Shown here in pieces: positions 16,913 through 25,888 of a DNA stretch of 64,000 bases. The stretch comes from Streptosporangiales bacterium (GTDB lineage: Bacteria; Actinomycetota; Actinomycetes; Streptosporangiales; WHST01). The notes beneath the pieces were generated by a model. That model ran no database searches, was not told the DNA's origin, and worked only from the letters and a program-made list of their open reading frames with translations. A program made the position numbers and the translations under genes. The stretch spans positions 124,001 through 188,000 of the forward strand of contig WHTA01000001.1 of the NCBI GenBank assembly GCA_009379825.1, read 5' to 3'. Position 1 is the stretch's first letter. Each line of letters starts with the position of its first letter.

Positions 16913-19774
16913 TCAGGCCTCGGCGAGCTCCTCGATCGGCGGGCAGGAGCACATCAGGTTCCGGTCGCCGTACGCCTGGTCGATCCGGCGTACGGGTGAC
17001 CAGTACTTCGTCGCGGTCGCCTCGGCGGACGCGCCCGCGCCGGCGGCCGGGTAGGCGGCCTCCGCCCGTGTGTACGGGTGCTGCCACTCCCCCGTCAGGC
17101 AGACGGCGGTGTGCGGCGCGTTGCACAGCGGGTTGTCGTCGGCCGGCCAGTCGCCGGCGGCGACCCTGTCGATCTCCTGCCGGATCGCGATCATCGCGTC
17201 GCAGAACCGGTCCAGCTCGCTGAGGTCCTCGCTCTCCGTCGGCTCGATCATCAGCGTGCCGGCCACCGGGAACGACATGGTCGGCGCGTGGAAGCCGTAG
17301 TCGATCAGCCGCTTGGCGACGTCGTCGACGGTGACGCCGCTCGTCTTCGTGAGCTCCCGCAGGTCGACGATGCACTCGTGCGCGACCAGCCCGTCGCGGC
17401 CGGTGTAGAGCACCGGGTAGTGCGGCTGCAGCCGCCTGGCCACGTAGTTCGCGGTGAGCACTGCGGCCTTCGTCGCCCTGGTCAGGCCCGCGCCGCTCAT
17501 CATCCTTATGTACGCCCAGGTGATCGGCAGAATGCCGGCCGACCCCAGCGGGGCGGCGGCGACCGGGGTGTCCTCGCCGGGCAGGTAGGGCGCGAGGTGG
17601 TTGCGCGCGGCGACCGGTCCGACCCCGGGACCTCCACCACCGTGCGGGATGCAGAACGTCTTGTGCAGGTTCAGGTGGCTCACGTCGCCGCCGAACTTGC
17701 CCGGCTTCGCCAGTCCCAGAAGCGCGTTCAGGTTGGCGCCGTCGACGTACACCTGGCCGCCGGCCTCGTGCACGAGTGCGCACAGCTCGGCGACGGTGCT
17801 CTCGTAGACGCCGTGCGTGGACGGGTAGGTGATCATGATGGCGGCGACCCGGCCGGCGTGCGCGTCGAGCAACGCCTGCAGGTCGGTGAGGTCGACGTTG
17901 CCGCCGTCGTCGCAGCCGACCACGACCACCCGCATGCCGGCCATGATGGCGCTGGCGGCGTTCGTGCCGTGCGCGGACGACGGGATCAGGCAGACGTCGC
18001 GCTGGTCGTCGCCGGCCGCCCGGTGGTAGCCGCGGATGGCGAGCAGCCCGGCGAGCTCGCCCTGGCTGCCGGCGTTCGGCTGCAGCGACACGGTGTCGTA
18101 GCCGGTGATCTCCGCCAGCCAGGTGGTCAGCTGCTCGACCAGCTCGGCGTAGCCGGCCTGCTGGTCGGCGGGCGCGAACGGGTGCATCTCGGCCCACTCC
18201 GGCCAGGTGATGGGTTCCATCTCCGCGGTCGCGTTGAGCTTCATGGTGCACGACCCGAGCGGGATCATCCCGCGGTCGAGCGCGTAGTCCTTCGTCGCAA
18301 GGTGGTGCAGGTAGCGCAGCATCGCGGTCTCCGAGTGGTACCTGTTGAAGACCGGGTGGGTGAGGTACGCGGACGTCCGCGCGAGGGCGGCGGACACGGC
18401 GTCCTCGGTGGACGGGTCGAGCGCCTCGACCGAAAGCCCGGTGCCGCCGAACGCCTGCCACGCCGCGTCCAGGTGCGCGGCGACGGTGGCCTCGTCGCAG
18501 GCGACGCCGACGTGGTCGTCGTCCACCAGCCGGAGGTTGACGCCGAGCGCCGCGGCGCGCTCGACGACGGCCGCCGCCCGTCCAGGCACCCTGGCCAGCA
18601 CGGTGTCGAAGAAGTGCTCGTGCACCACCTCGACACCGATGTCGGCGAGCCCGGCCGCGAACACCGCCGCGTACCTGTGCACGCGCTGCGCGATCCGGCG
18701 CAGCCCTTCGGGGCCGTGGTAGACCGCGTACATGCTGGCCAGCACGGCGGGCAGCACCTGGGCCGTGCAGATGTTGCTGGTGGCCTTCTCCCTGCGAATG
18801 TGCTGCTCCCTGGTCTGCAGGGCGAGCCGGTACGCCGGGTTGCCGTCCGCGTCCACGGAGACGCCGACCAGCCGGCCGGGCAGCGACCGCTGCAGTCCGT
18901 CGCGGACGGCGATGTAGCCCGCGTGCGGGCCGCCGCCGGCCATCGGCACGCCGAACCGCTGGGTGCTGCCGACGGCGATGTCCGCGCCGAAGTCGCCGGG
19001 TGCGCGCACCAGCGTCAGCGCGAGCAGGTCGGCAGCGACGATCGCGAGCATGCCGCGGTCGTGGGCGGCGGCAATCGTGGCGGCGTAGTCGCGTACCCCG
19101 CCGGTGGCGCCCGGGTACTGCAGCAGCACGGCGAAGAAGTCGCCTTCGGGCAGCTCACCGCCGGCGAGGTCGGCCACCGTCACGTCGATGCCGACCGCCT
19201 CGGCGCGGGTGCGCACGACCGCGAGGGTCTGCGGCAGGCAGTCCGCGTCCACGAGCAGGGCGTCGCCGCGGCGTACGCTGCGCTTCGCCAGCGACATCGC
19301 CTCCGCGGCCGCGGTCGCCTCGTCCAGCAGCGACGCGTTCGCGACCGGCAGCGCCGTCAGGTCGGCGACCATGGTCTGGAAGTTGAGCAGTGCCTCCAGC
19401 CGGCCCTGCGAGATCTCCGGCTGGTACGGCGTGTACGCGGTGTACCAGGACGGGTTCTCCAGCACGTTCCTGCGGATCACCGGCGGCGTGATGGTGGCGT
19501 AGTAGCCGAGCCCGAGCATGGCGGTACGGACCTGGTTGCGTGCGGCCAGCGCCCGCAGCTCGGCCAGCGCCTCCGCCTCGGAGACCGCCGGCGGCAGGTC
19601 AAGGCCGGTCGTGTCGCGGATGTCCTCGGGGATGGTCGCCGTCACGACGGCGTCGGCACTGGGATAGCCGAGGGCCTTCAGGATCCGGGTCTCCGCGTCC
19701 ACGTCGATGCCGACGTGCCGGTCCACGAACGGCCAACCGGTGTGCAGGTCGGCGAGTGAGGGACGGTCGGTCAC
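16913..19774 (-). CDS. gcvP: Glycine dehydrogenase (decarboxylating), P protein
   Basis: A 953-residue full-length fused P protein of the glycine cleavage system. It decarboxylates glycine with PLP and passes the aminomethyl group to lipoyl-GcvH, encoded 3 kb upstream. The PLP lysine is in [17 protein letters not shown] near residue 700. The glycine-rich [19 protein letters not shown] in the first half and [13 protein letters not shown] in the middle are typical. GTG start at 19774 with GGGAGGAG upstream. A glycine-riboswitch-like leader lies 110-230 bases before the start. gcvT is not in the window. Confidence 0.96.
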   Translation of the reverse strand: MTDRPSLADLHTGWPFVDRHVGIDVDAETRILKALGYPSADAVVTATIPEDIRDTTGLDLPPAVSEAEALAELRALAARNQVRTAMLGLGYYATITPPVIRRNVLENPSWYTAYTPYQPEISQGRLEALLNFQTMVADLTALPVANASLLDEATAAAEAMSLAKRSVRRGDALLVDADCLPQTLAVVRTRAEAVGIDVTVADLAGGELPEGDFFAVLLQYPGATGGVRDYAATIAAAHDRGMLAIVAADLLALTLVRAPGDFGADIAVGSTQRFGVPMAGGGPHAGYIAVRDGLQRSLPGRLVGVSVDADGNPAYRLALQTREQHIRREKATSNICTAQVLPAVLASMYAVYHGPEGLRRIAQRVHRYAAVFAAGLADIGVEVVHEHFFDTVLARVPGRAAAVVERAAALGVNLRLVDDDHVGVACDEATVAAHLDAAWQAFGGTGLSVEALDPSTEDAVSAALARTSAYLTHPVFNRYHSETAMLRYLHHLATKDYALDRGMIPLGSCTMKLNATAEMEPITWPEWAEMHPFAPADQQAGYAELVEQLTTWLAEITGYDTVSLQPNAGSQGELAGLLAIRGYHRAAGDDQRDVCLIPSSAHGTNAASAIMAGMRVVVVGCDDGGNVDLTDLQALLDAHAGRVAAIMITYPSTHGVYESTVAELCALVHEAGGQVYVDGANLNALLGLAKPGKFGGDVSHLNLHKTFCIPHGGGGPGVGPVAARNHLAPYLPGEDTPVAAAPLGSAGILPITWAYIRMMSGAGLTRATKAAVLTANYVARRLQPHYPVLYTGRDGLVAHECIVDLRELTKTSGVTVDDVAKRLIDYGFHAPTMSFPVAGTLMIEPTESEDLSELDRFCDAMIAIRQEIDRVAAGDWPADDNPLCNAPHTAVCLTGEWQHPYTRAEAAYPAAGAGASAEATATKYWSPVRRIDQAYGDRNLMCSCPPIEELAEA

Positions 19775-19884
19775 GAGGAACTCCTCCCGCTCGGTCGCGC
19801 CCAGTGACTCTCGGGGTCACCAGCGCGAATCTCCTGGCGTCCCCGATCTGTCACCGCGTGCGCCCACCGCCGTGGTGAGCTAGT

Positions 19885-20005
19885 ACGGCTCCAGAGCGGT
19901 CCCTCGCACGTGGTCGTGGGTGCCTGAGAGTTTCCGGGGATGGTTGCCCCTTCGGCGCCGCCCGCCCACCTGGCTTGGTGCCGGCCAGTCTCTCCCACGT
20001 GGAGT
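19885..20005 (-). ncRNA. Glycine riboswitch (singlet form) controlling gcvP
   Basis: Read on the minus strand, the leader has the conserved blocks in order: GGGAGAG (19996-19990), GCGCCGAAGGGGCAA (19958-19944) and AACTCTCAGGCA (19932-19921). These are the P1 strand and the J and P3 elements of a gcvT-class glycine aptamer. Only one aptamer is seen. It is followed by GGACCGCTCTGGAG, the short ghost-aptamer segment known next to singlet riboswitches. It lies upstream of gcvP, which fits glycine-induced expression. The exact ends are estimates. Confidence 0.88.
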
Positions 20006-20112
20006 CGTTGACCGGGTCCCACGATACCCAACCTGACCGGTCGGGTCGGCCACTGCCGCGGCGTGGCGTAATCAGCCCGGGTCAGCCCGCGTGTCGCGGG
20101 CGCCGCGGGTCA

Positions 20113-20712
20113 TCAGCTGGCGTGCCTGGTGGCCCGCCGGCGGGCGAGCTCGTCGTGCGGGTGTGCCCCGTCGTCGTCCTCCTCGACGGGCAGCTCACCT
20201 GGCAGCTCCGCCAGGGTGCCTTCGACCTCGCTGCGTACCCGGCCGAGCGCGATGCCGAACACGCCCTGCCCGCCCTGCAACAGGTCCACGACCTCGTCGG
20301 GCGAGGTGCACTCGTACACGGTCGCGCCGTCGCTCATCAACGTCACCTGGGAGAGGTGGTCGATGCCCTGCTCGCGCAGGTGCTCGACGGCGGAACGGAT
20401 CTGCTGCAGTGACACGCCCGCGTCGAGCAGCCGCTTGATCACCTTCAGCACGACGATGTCGCGGAAGCCGTAGAGCCGCTGGCTGCCGGAGCCGGTGGCC
20501 GTGCGGACGGTCGGCTGAACCAGGCCGGTACGCGCCCAGTAGTCCAGCTGTCGGTAGCTGATCCCGGCGGCGCTGCAGGCGGCCGGGCCACGGAAGCCCA
20601 TCTCCTCGGGGATGCTCGTGTCGAGCTCCTCGAACAGCAGTCCCTGCTCGGCGGCGCGACGGCGCGCCTCGGGGCTGACGACACCATCCACCTTGTCGCC
20701 GCTTGCTGACAC
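20113..20712 (-). CDS. MerR-family regulator (Rv1830-like)
   Basis: A 199-residue MerR-type protein. The DNA-binding part is CSAAGISYRQLDYWARTGLV and GSGSQRLYGFRDIVVLKVIKRLLDAGVSLQQI, about residues 45-95. The C-terminal half lacks cysteines suited to metal or redox sensing and has GATVYECTSPDEVVDLLQGGQGVFGIAL, a segment shared with mycobacterial Rv1830. I start at the GTG at 20712 with GGAGG five bases away; the longer open frame is unlikely. In the mycobacterial cluster the same gene sits between the DUF151 nuclease gene and gcvP, as here. Confidence 0.82.
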   Translation of the reverse strand: MSASGDKVDGVVSPEARRRAAEQGLLFEELDTSIPEEMGFRGPAACSAAGISYRQLDYWARTGLVQPTVRTATGSGSQRLYGFRDIVVLKVIKRLLDAGVSLQQIRSAVEHLREQGIDHLSQVTLMSDGATVYECTSPDEVVDLLQGGQGVFGIALGRVRSEVEGTLAELPGELPVEEDDDGAHPHDELARRRATRHAS

Positions 20713-20879
20713 TCCGACCTCCGGACCTAGGGCGAAACCGAGCAGACCCACCGATGTAACTACAGGCGTGTAGTAGCCACTTCTGTGAAGGTATGCCGTT
20801 CGTGTGGGCCGGTCAACCAACGGGACGGCGCGTCGCTCGGAAATCTCACCCTGAAGTTGAGGTCGAGGGTCTAGACGGT

Positions 20880-21380
20880 CTATCCGGACCCGGACCCCGG
20901 CGGCGTGTCACCCAGGTGGCGGCCAAAATCCTCCGGCGAGATGGTGTCGAGGAACTCGCGGAACTTCTCCACCTCGTCCTCCTGCTCCCCCGGCATGCCC
21001 ACTCCCTCGGCGGCGAGCACGTCCTCACTGCACACGATGGTGGCGCCGGTGCGCAGCGCGAGCGCGACCGAGTCGGACGGCCGGGCGCTGAGCTCGACCC
21101 CGTTGGAGAAGACCAGGTCGGCGTAGAAAGTGCCGTCGCGCACCTCGACGATCCGTACCTCCGCGAGGCTGACCTGGAACGCCTCGAGCAGGTTGCGGAG
21201 CAGGTCGTGGGTGAGCGGCCGCGGCGGCGTCATGCCGTTCTGCGCGTACGCGATCGCACTCGCCTCGACGGGGCCGATCCAGATCGGCAGATAGCGCTCG
21301 CCCTCCTCCTCTTTGAGCAGGAGTACGGGCTGCTGCGAGGGCATCTCGACACGGACCCCTACGACGGCCATGCGGTTCAT
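20880..21380 (-). CDS. Bifunctional nuclease family protein (DUF151)
   Basis: A 166-residue DUF151 protein. The family core VVGVRVEMPSQQPVLLLKEE, YLPIWIGPVEASAIA and LTHDLLRNLLEAF (residues about 6-68) is followed by FYADLVFSNG, ELSARPSDSVALALRTG and a short acidic tail. Plant and bacterial members show DNase/RNase activity in vitro; the cellular role in actinobacteria is not settled. Its neighbours on both sides are the two MerR-type genes, as at mycobacterial Rv1828-Rv1830. The start may be the ATG at 21380 or the one nine bases downstream. Confidence 0.9.
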   Translation of the reverse strand: MNRMAVVGVRVEMPSQQPVLLLKEEEGERYLPIWIGPVEASAIAYAQNGMTPPRPLTHDLLRNLLEAFQVSLAEVRIVEVRDGTFYADLVFSNGVELSARPSDSVALALRTGATIVCSEDVLAAEGVGMPGEQEDEVEKFREFLDTISPEDFGRHLGDTPPGSGSG

Positions 21381-21560
21381 CGTGCGCTCACCGCCTGCGA
21401 TTCTCGAGGAGAGGGCATCACTTCCTTACCCAAACCTACACGCCTCGACGGACGCGGTCAGGATGCCTCGGGGGACCGATTTGGGTGGCGAAAGCCCTGC
21501 TACGCCTGTGCGTGACCTTGTGAATGCCGGCCGTTGGCCGGGCGCGGCGCGGATAACGAA

Positions 21561-22280
21561 TCAGAGTCGATCCAGGCGGGACTTGACCAGCGTCGCGTGC
21601 AGCCGCACGAAGAGCGCCGCGATCGCCCGGCCGGTCTCGTCCGCGGTGTCGCCGCCGTCGGCCTCGCGCTGGCCGCGCAACGGGGTGAGGACCTGCCCGA
21701 CCAACCCGACCTCGCGGTCCACCGCGGCGCGGAACCCGCGGAGGTGCCGCGGCTCGATGCCGTACGAGCTGAGCTCGGTCACCGTCCGTGCGATCAGCAG
21801 CGCGTCCGCGTCGTACCGCACGGTGCCGGGCATCGGCAGCACGAGGCCGTGCTGCTCGAGCACGTCCAGGTGCTCCTCGGTGAGGCCGCTCGCGGTGAGC
21901 AGCTCGTCCCGGCTCAGCCGGGTCTGCGCGCCGGCCTCGTCACCGAACTGCTTCGCCCCCGGCAGGCCGGCGGTGACCGGCGGCTGCGGTCCCTGCGGCG
22001 CGGACGTGACCGGCTGGCCGTTGTCGAGGGCGTCGAGCTGGTCCTTGATGACCCGCAGCGGCAGGTAGTGGTCCCGCTGCGCGGCCAGGATGTACTGCAG
22101 GCGCTCCAGGTCGGTGTGGGTGAACTTCCGGTAGCCGGACGGCGTGCGGTCCGGCTCCACCAGCCCCTCGGACTCCAGGAAACGGATCTTGGAGATCGTG
22201 ATGTCGGAGAACTCAGGACGGAGCTTGGCCAAAACCTCGCCGATCGTCATGTACGACCGGTTCGGGAGCGCGGAGCTCAC
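21561..22280 (-). CDS. ftsR: MerR-type regulator FtsR (Rv1828-like)
   Basis: A 239-residue regulator. The winged helix SYMTIGEVLAKLRPEF, ISKIRFLESEGLVEPDRTPSGYRKFT occupies residues 9-55, followed by a coiled dimer helix (LERLQYILAAQRDHYLPLRVIKDQL). The C-terminal domain has ELLTASGLTEEHLDVLEQHG, like Rv1828 and Corynebacterium FtsR, an activator of ftsZ. The start overlaps the garA stop by four bases, so translation is coupled to the FHA protein. Regulation of ftsZ here is inferred from the homologue. Confidence 0.85.
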   Translation of the reverse strand: MSSALPNRSYMTIGEVLAKLRPEFSDITISKIRFLESEGLVEPDRTPSGYRKFTHTDLERLQYILAAQRDHYLPLRVIKDQLDALDNGQPVTSAPQGPQPPVTAGLPGAKQFGDEAGAQTRLSRDELLTASGLTEEHLDVLEQHGLVLPMPGTVRYDADALLIARTVTELSSYGIEPRHLRGFRAAVDREVGLVGQVLTPLRGQREADGGDTADETGRAIAALFVRLHATLVKSRLDRL

Positions 22281-22798
22281 TCCTGACCAACCTCCGGTGC
22301 CTCGAAGAAGACCATCCGGAACTTTCCGATCATGACCTCGTCTCCACCGGTCAGCGATGCGGTGTCGATGCGGTCCTTGTTCACGTAGGTGCCGTTGAGG
22401 CTGCCCACGTCGGCGACGGAGAAGTCGGTACCGGTGCGGCGGAACTCCGCGTGCCGGCGCGACACGGTGATGTCGTCGAGGAAGATGTCGCTCTCGGCGT
22501 GCCGGCCGACGGTGGTGACGTCGCGGTCGAGGAGGAACCGGCTGCCGGCGTTCGGCCCCCGGCGGACGACCAGCATGGCCGTGCCCGGCCGCAGTGCCTC
22601 GACCGTCGCCACGTCCTCGGTGGGCGCCTCGTCCTCACCTTCGCCGAGGTCGGCGACCCGCCAGGTCAACGTGGACGTCGTCGCGCCCGGCTCCCCCACG
22701 GGGTCACCGGCATGCGTCAACGCGGTGCCGCAGTTCGCGCAGAAGCGCGACTCCTGCGGGTTCGCGTGCCCGCACTGGGTGCAGTACACGGTGGCCAT
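22277..22798 (-). CDS. garA: FHA-domain protein GarA with N-terminal zinc ribbon
   Basis: A 173-residue protein. Residues 5-25 form a zinc ribbon (CTQCGHANPQESRFCANC). The FHA domain spans about 75-160, with VGRHAESDIFLDD, VSRRHAEFRR and VGSLNGTYVNKDRI giving the phosphothreonine-binding Arg, Ser and Asn residues. In mycobacteria GarA binds 2-oxoglutarate dehydrogenase and glutamate dehydrogenase and is switched by PknB/PknG phosphorylation near the N terminus. Here threonines in PTEDVATVEAL lie just before the domain. The zinc ribbon is absent from mycobacterial GarA. It sits between gcvH and ftsR, as expected. Confidence 0.9.
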   Translation of the reverse strand: MATVYCTQCGHANPQESRFCANCGTALTHAGDPVGEPGATTSTLTWRVADLGEGEDEAPTEDVATVEALRPGTAMLVVRRGPNAGSRFLLDRDVTTVGRHAESDIFLDDITVSRRHAEFRRTGTDFSVADVGSLNGTYVNKDRIDTASLTGGDEVMIGKFRMVFFEAPEVGQE

Positions 22799-22849
22799 CG
22801 ACGTTGCCCTCCTCAGCTAGCGCGGCCGCCACCTGGCAGCTTGCTCGCG

Positions 22850-23230
22850 CTATGACTCCAGTGTCTTCGCGTATGCGTCGGCGTCCATCAGAGCGTCGAC
22901 TGCGCTGCGGTCGCGCACCCGAATCTCTACCATCCAGCCTTCACCGTAGGGATCCGAGTTGACCAGATCCGGCTGGCCGTCGAGCGCCTCGTTACGGGCG
23001 GCAATCGTGCCGGCCAGCGGAGCGAAGATGTCCGAGACGCTCTTCGTCGACTCGACCTCGCCGATCGCCTGGCCGGGCTCGACCTCCTCGCCGACCTCGG
23101 GCAACGAGACGAACACGATGTCTCCCAGCGCATCCTGCGCGTACTGCGTGATGCCGGCGCGTACGACGTCGCCGTCCGGCGTGCTGACCCACTCGTGGTC
23201 GGACGTGTACTTGAGGTCGTCCGGGTACAC
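22850..23230 (-). CDS. gcvH: Glycine cleavage system H protein
   Basis: A 126-residue lipoyl carrier. The lipoylated lysine is in GEVESTKSVSDIFAPL near residue 63. The opening LKYTSDHEWV, the GITQYAQDALGDIVFVSLPEVGEEV segment and the end region are complete. It carries the methylamine group from GcvP to GcvT. GTG start at 23230. The ribosome site AGGAGG is part of a small inverted repeat (23231-23244) that ends next to the start codon. It stands first in the garA-ftsR part of the cluster. Confidence 0.95.
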   Translation of the reverse strand: MYPDDLKYTSDHEWVSTPDGDVVRAGITQYAQDALGDIVFVSLPEVGEEVEPGQAIGEVESTKSVSDIFAPLAGTIAARNEALDGQPDLVNSDPYGEGWMVEIRVRDRSAVDALMDADAYAKTLES

Positions 23231-23325
23231 AGGAGGTTCCTCCTCGCGTTGGCTCTGCGCTGTGTAGACGGAGGGTATCCGGCCGCCCGAAGACGCCTTC
23301 GCCCGGTCTGTGGTGTCGGGCGCGG

Positions 23326-24576
23326 TCAGGATTTTCGTACCGCGGTGACCGCCACCGATTGGCTCTTCGTCACCGTGCCATCGGCGCCGGCCCGGTGCAA
23401 CGTCTCCAGCACGCCACCTGGGATGTCCATCGCCGTGGCGAGCGTGTGCGGGTCGCCGATGGCCTTGATCCGGTACGGCGCCTCCAGCTGTTTGCCGTCC
23501 AAGAGCACCCCGTCCTTGCCGTCGGTGAAGTAGCTGTCCACGGCCAGCCGCACGTTGCCGATCTGCAGCACCTCCGCGCCTGCGTCGCGCAGCTCCTGCA
23601 CGGCGTTGAGCAGGTCGCTTGCGGTGACCCCGCGGTCCGGGTCGCTGACCACGAGCTCGATGCCGGGGCCGGTCGCCGGCTCGGTGCCCGCGAGGATCGC
23701 CAGCGTGTGCTGGCGCTCCTGGGCCGCCTTCCGCGCGGTCTGGCTGTCGTCGCTCTCCAGTGCGGCCTTCTCCTGCTCCAGCCGGGTCACCTCCTTGCGG
23801 AGGTCCTCCTGCCGCTTGTTCAGCCGGTCGAGCAGCCCCACCAGCTCGGACTGCCGCAGGCTGGAGAAGGAGGATTCCTGCGAGGTGGACTTGGCCTGCA
23901 CGGACAGCGCGAAGCCGAGGATCAGGCAGGCCACGGCGATGAGCGCCTGGGTGCGGTTCGCCTGCGGTGCGATCAGCTCCCGCAGCCGCTCCCGCGGGGT
24001 CACCTTCCTGGCGTGGGCCCCGCGCCGCTGCCCGCGCGAGGGACGTTCCGCGCTCTCGGACGCCGCCGCGACCTGGTCGGCCGGCTCGTCGTCCTCGTCC
24101 TCGGCGGGCTCGTCGCCGTCGGCGGGTTCCTCCTCCTCGGTGAGCTCCTCGTCGCTGGCCGCCGCGTCGTCTTCGGCTGGCTCGTCGTCGTCGCTCGCCG
24201 CGTCGTCTTCGGCTGGCTCGTCGTCGCGGGCCGCCGCATCCTGGTCGGCCGGCTCGTCGTCCTCGTCCTCGGCGGGCTCGTCGCCGTCGGCGGGTTCCTT
24301 CTCCTCGGTGAGCTCCTCGTCGCTGGCCGCCGCGTCGTCTTCGGCTGGCTCGTCGTCGCGGGCCGCCGCATCCTGGTCGGCCGGCTCGTCGTCCTCGTCC
24401 TCGGCGGGCTCGTCGCCGTCGGCGGGCTCGTCGCCGTTGGCCGCGTCCTCCGCGGTGGGCTCGTCGTCGGTCGCCGCGTCGGCTTCGTCCGCCGCTGTCG
24501 GCTCGGTGGGCTCGTCGAGGTCGTCAGCGGGCTCGTCGTCGCGGTCGTCGGCCGGACGGTCGGGTCGGTTGCTCAT
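23326..24576 (-). CDS. DUF881 protein with long acidic repeat N terminus
   Basis: A 416-residue protein. Residues 1 to about 180 are an acidic repeat tract (DEPAEDEDDEPADQ and DEELTEE units). A basic patch (RGQRRGAHARKVTPRERL) precedes one membrane helix (TQALIAVACLILGFALSVQA), then a coiled coil (LNKRQEDLRKEVTRLEQEKAAL) and the DUF881 domain (GIELVVSDP, LLNAVQELRDAGAEVLQIGNVRLAVDS, PYRIKAIGDPHTLATAMDIPGGVLETL). DUF881 proteins flank sbp in a conserved actinobacterial cluster and are likely envelope proteins near the division or growth site. I chose the ATG at 24576 behind GAGGGGGAG. The tail size is unusual. Confidence 0.85.
   Translation of the reverse strand: MSNRPDRPADDRDDEPADDLDEPTEPTAADEADAATDDEPTAEDAANGDEPADGDEPAEDEDDEPADQDAAARDDEPAEDDAAASDEELTEEKEPADGDEPAEDEDDEPADQDAAARDDEPAEDDAASDDDEPAEDDAAASDEELTEEEEPADGDEPAEDEDDEPADQVAAASESAERPSRGQRRGAHARKVTPRERLRELIAPQANRTQALIAVACLILGFALSVQAKSTSQESSFSSLRQSELVGLLDRLNKRQEDLRKEVTRLEQEKAALESDDSQTARKAAQERQHTLAILAGTEPATGPGIELVVSDPDRGVTASDLLNAVQELRDAGAEVLQIGNVRLAVDSYFTDGKDGVLLDGKQLEAPYRIKAIGDPHTLATAMDIPGGVLETLHRAGADGTVTKSQSVAVTAVRKS
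24076..24430 (-). repeat. Coding tandem repeat in the DUF881 gene
   Basis: About two and a half copies of a unit near 132 bases encode EPADGDEPAEDEDDEPADQ, AAARDDEPAEDD and AAASDEELTEE. The second copy carries an extra SDDDEPAEDDAA-like insertion. Copies are almost identical in DNA, so the tract is recent and may vary in length between strains or be misassembled. Confidence 0.8.
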
Positions 24577-24619
24577 CACTCCCCCTCGGTGAGCTCGACG
24601 ACATGGGACGGGACCATCG

Positions 24620-24952
24620 TCACGCCTTCAACAGGCCGCGCCGGATCGCGGCGACGTTGGTGAAGATCCGGATGCCGAGCACGACGATCACACCGGTGGA
24701 CAGCTGCGCGCCGACCCCCAGCTGGTCGCCGAGGAAGACGATCAACGCGGCGACGAGCACGTTGGAGACGAACGACACCACGAACACCTTGTCGTCGAAC
24801 AGCCCCTCCAGGATCGACCGGAACGCGCCGAACACCGCGTCGAGCGCCGCGACGATCGCGATCGGGAGGTACGGCTGCAGCCAGCCGGGCACCGTCGGGT
24901 GCAGGACGAGCCCGAGCACGATCCCGATGGCCAGCGCGACGACAGCGATCAT
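24620..24952 (-). CDS. sbp: Small basic protein (DUF1290), membrane
   Basis: A 110-residue protein of the small-basic-protein family. Three hydrophobic helices are seen (AVVALAIGIVLGLVL, IAIVAALDAVFGAFRSIL, VVSFVSNVLVAALIVFLGDQLG), and the end is IRIFTNVAAIRRGLLKA. Sbp genes lie between two DUF881 genes in mycobacteria and many actinobacteria, exactly as here; in Bacillus sbp is next to ftsAZ. The start overlaps the stop of the upstream DUF881 gene by four bases. The role is unknown, probably in the envelope. Confidence 0.92.
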   Translation of the reverse strand: MIAVVALAIGIVLGLVLHPTVPGWLQPYLPIAIVAALDAVFGAFRSILEGLFDDKVFVVSFVSNVLVAALIVFLGDQLGVGAQLSTGVIVVLGIRIFTNVAAIRRGLLKA

Positions 24953-25842
24953 GGATTGTCCTTACCGCGTGCGTACTGCAGGGTCACGGAAGACGCGGCC
25001 GGCAGCCGCATGTCGCGCCGGTCGCTCATCTCGAACCGCATGTCGAAGCTGGTCTGCAGGGTCTTGAAGTAGCTGCCCGCAGGACCTTCGGCGAACGACG
25101 CCTGCAAGGAGTTCGGGTCACCGATCGCCCGCACCCGGTACGGGCGGGCGAGCGGGCGGTAGTCCACCAGCACTGCGTCGCCGGCCTCCCTGATGGCCGT
25201 CAGCGCGGTCAGCCGTACCCCGTTGATGGCGATCGCCTGGGCGCCCGCCGCCCACAAGCCGTTGACGAGGAGCTGGAGATCGCGGTCCAGCACCCTGCCG
25301 CCGACGTCCTGGTCGTCGAGGTCGTCGCCCCTAGCGTCGTCCACGACGACCAGCACACCGTCGCCGTGCACCGCGTTGAACCCGGTGATGTCCTGCAGTC
25401 CCTTCAGCTGCTGCACCTGCTGCGCGCCGCGGGTGTCCTTGGCCAGGGCCTGCCGCTGCGCGCGGCCGTACTGCTGCCGGGTCTTGGCGAGCTTCCGCTC
25501 GAGGGCGGCCACGTTCGCCGACCGGTCCCGCGCCTCCTGAACCAGGGCGTCGTGGTCGACGGCGGACTTGGGCGCGTCGACGGCGAGCTGGCGCACCCCG
25601 GAGGTGGCCAGCAGTGCGCACACCACGAGCAGCGCGAAGAACGCCGTGCGCCTGACGACGCGCACTGACAGCCGCGGGCGCGCGGCGTGCGGCGACCCCA
25701 CCCGCAGCTTCCTGGCCGCGCGGTAGTCGTCCTCGATCCGCTCCTGGAGCAGGTCGTTGATCATGGACATGGACGCGTCCAGGCGCTTGGCACGCTCGGG
25801 CTGCTTGCCCTGGGGTGCCGCCTTGAGACGATCCGATGCCAT
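24949..25842 (-). CDS. DUF881 family membrane protein
   Basis: A 297-residue protein. A cytoplasmic N terminus (about 70 residues) is followed by one membrane helix (TAFFALLVVCALLATSG), a coiled coil (VQEARDRSANVAALERKLAKTRQQY) and the DUF881 domain: GDGVLVVVDDARGDD, LLVNGLWAAGAQAIAINGVRLT, PYRVRAIGDPNSLQASFAEGPAGSYFKTLQ. It is the first of two DUF881 genes around sbp and lacks the acidic repeats of the second. The ATG start follows the GMPP gene by 46 bases on the same strand. Confidence 0.9.
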   Translation of the reverse strand: MASDRLKAAPQGKQPERAKRLDASMSMINDLLQERIEDDYRAARKLRVGSPHAARPRLSVRVVRRTAFFALLVVCALLATSGVRQLAVDAPKSAVDHDALVQEARDRSANVAALERKLAKTRQQYGRAQRQALAKDTRGAQQVQQLKGLQDITGFNAVHGDGVLVVVDDARGDDLDDQDVGGRVLDRDLQLLVNGLWAAGAQAIAINGVRLTALTAIREAGDAVLVDYRPLARPYRVRAIGDPNSLQASFAEGPAGSYFKTLQTSFDMRFEMSDRRDMRLPAASSVTLQYARGKDNP

Positions 25843-25888
25843 CGGTCACCCCCGCGACGTCGTCCACTCTGGTCGGCTCTGCATTGTG

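Noticed and set aside
17078-19759. 893-codon open frame opposite gcvP
   Set aside because: It is the shadow of GC-rich codons of gcvP; its composition is not protein-like and gcvP is complete.
19800-19884. Second glycine aptamer between the riboswitch and gcvP
   Set aside because: The conserved GCCGAAGGGGCAA and CTCTCAGGCA blocks occur only once; only the short ghost segment is seen.
24076-24430. Repeat array that might be taken for a CRISPR
   Set aside because: Repeats are contiguous and in frame with acidic protein units, without unique spacers or cas genes.
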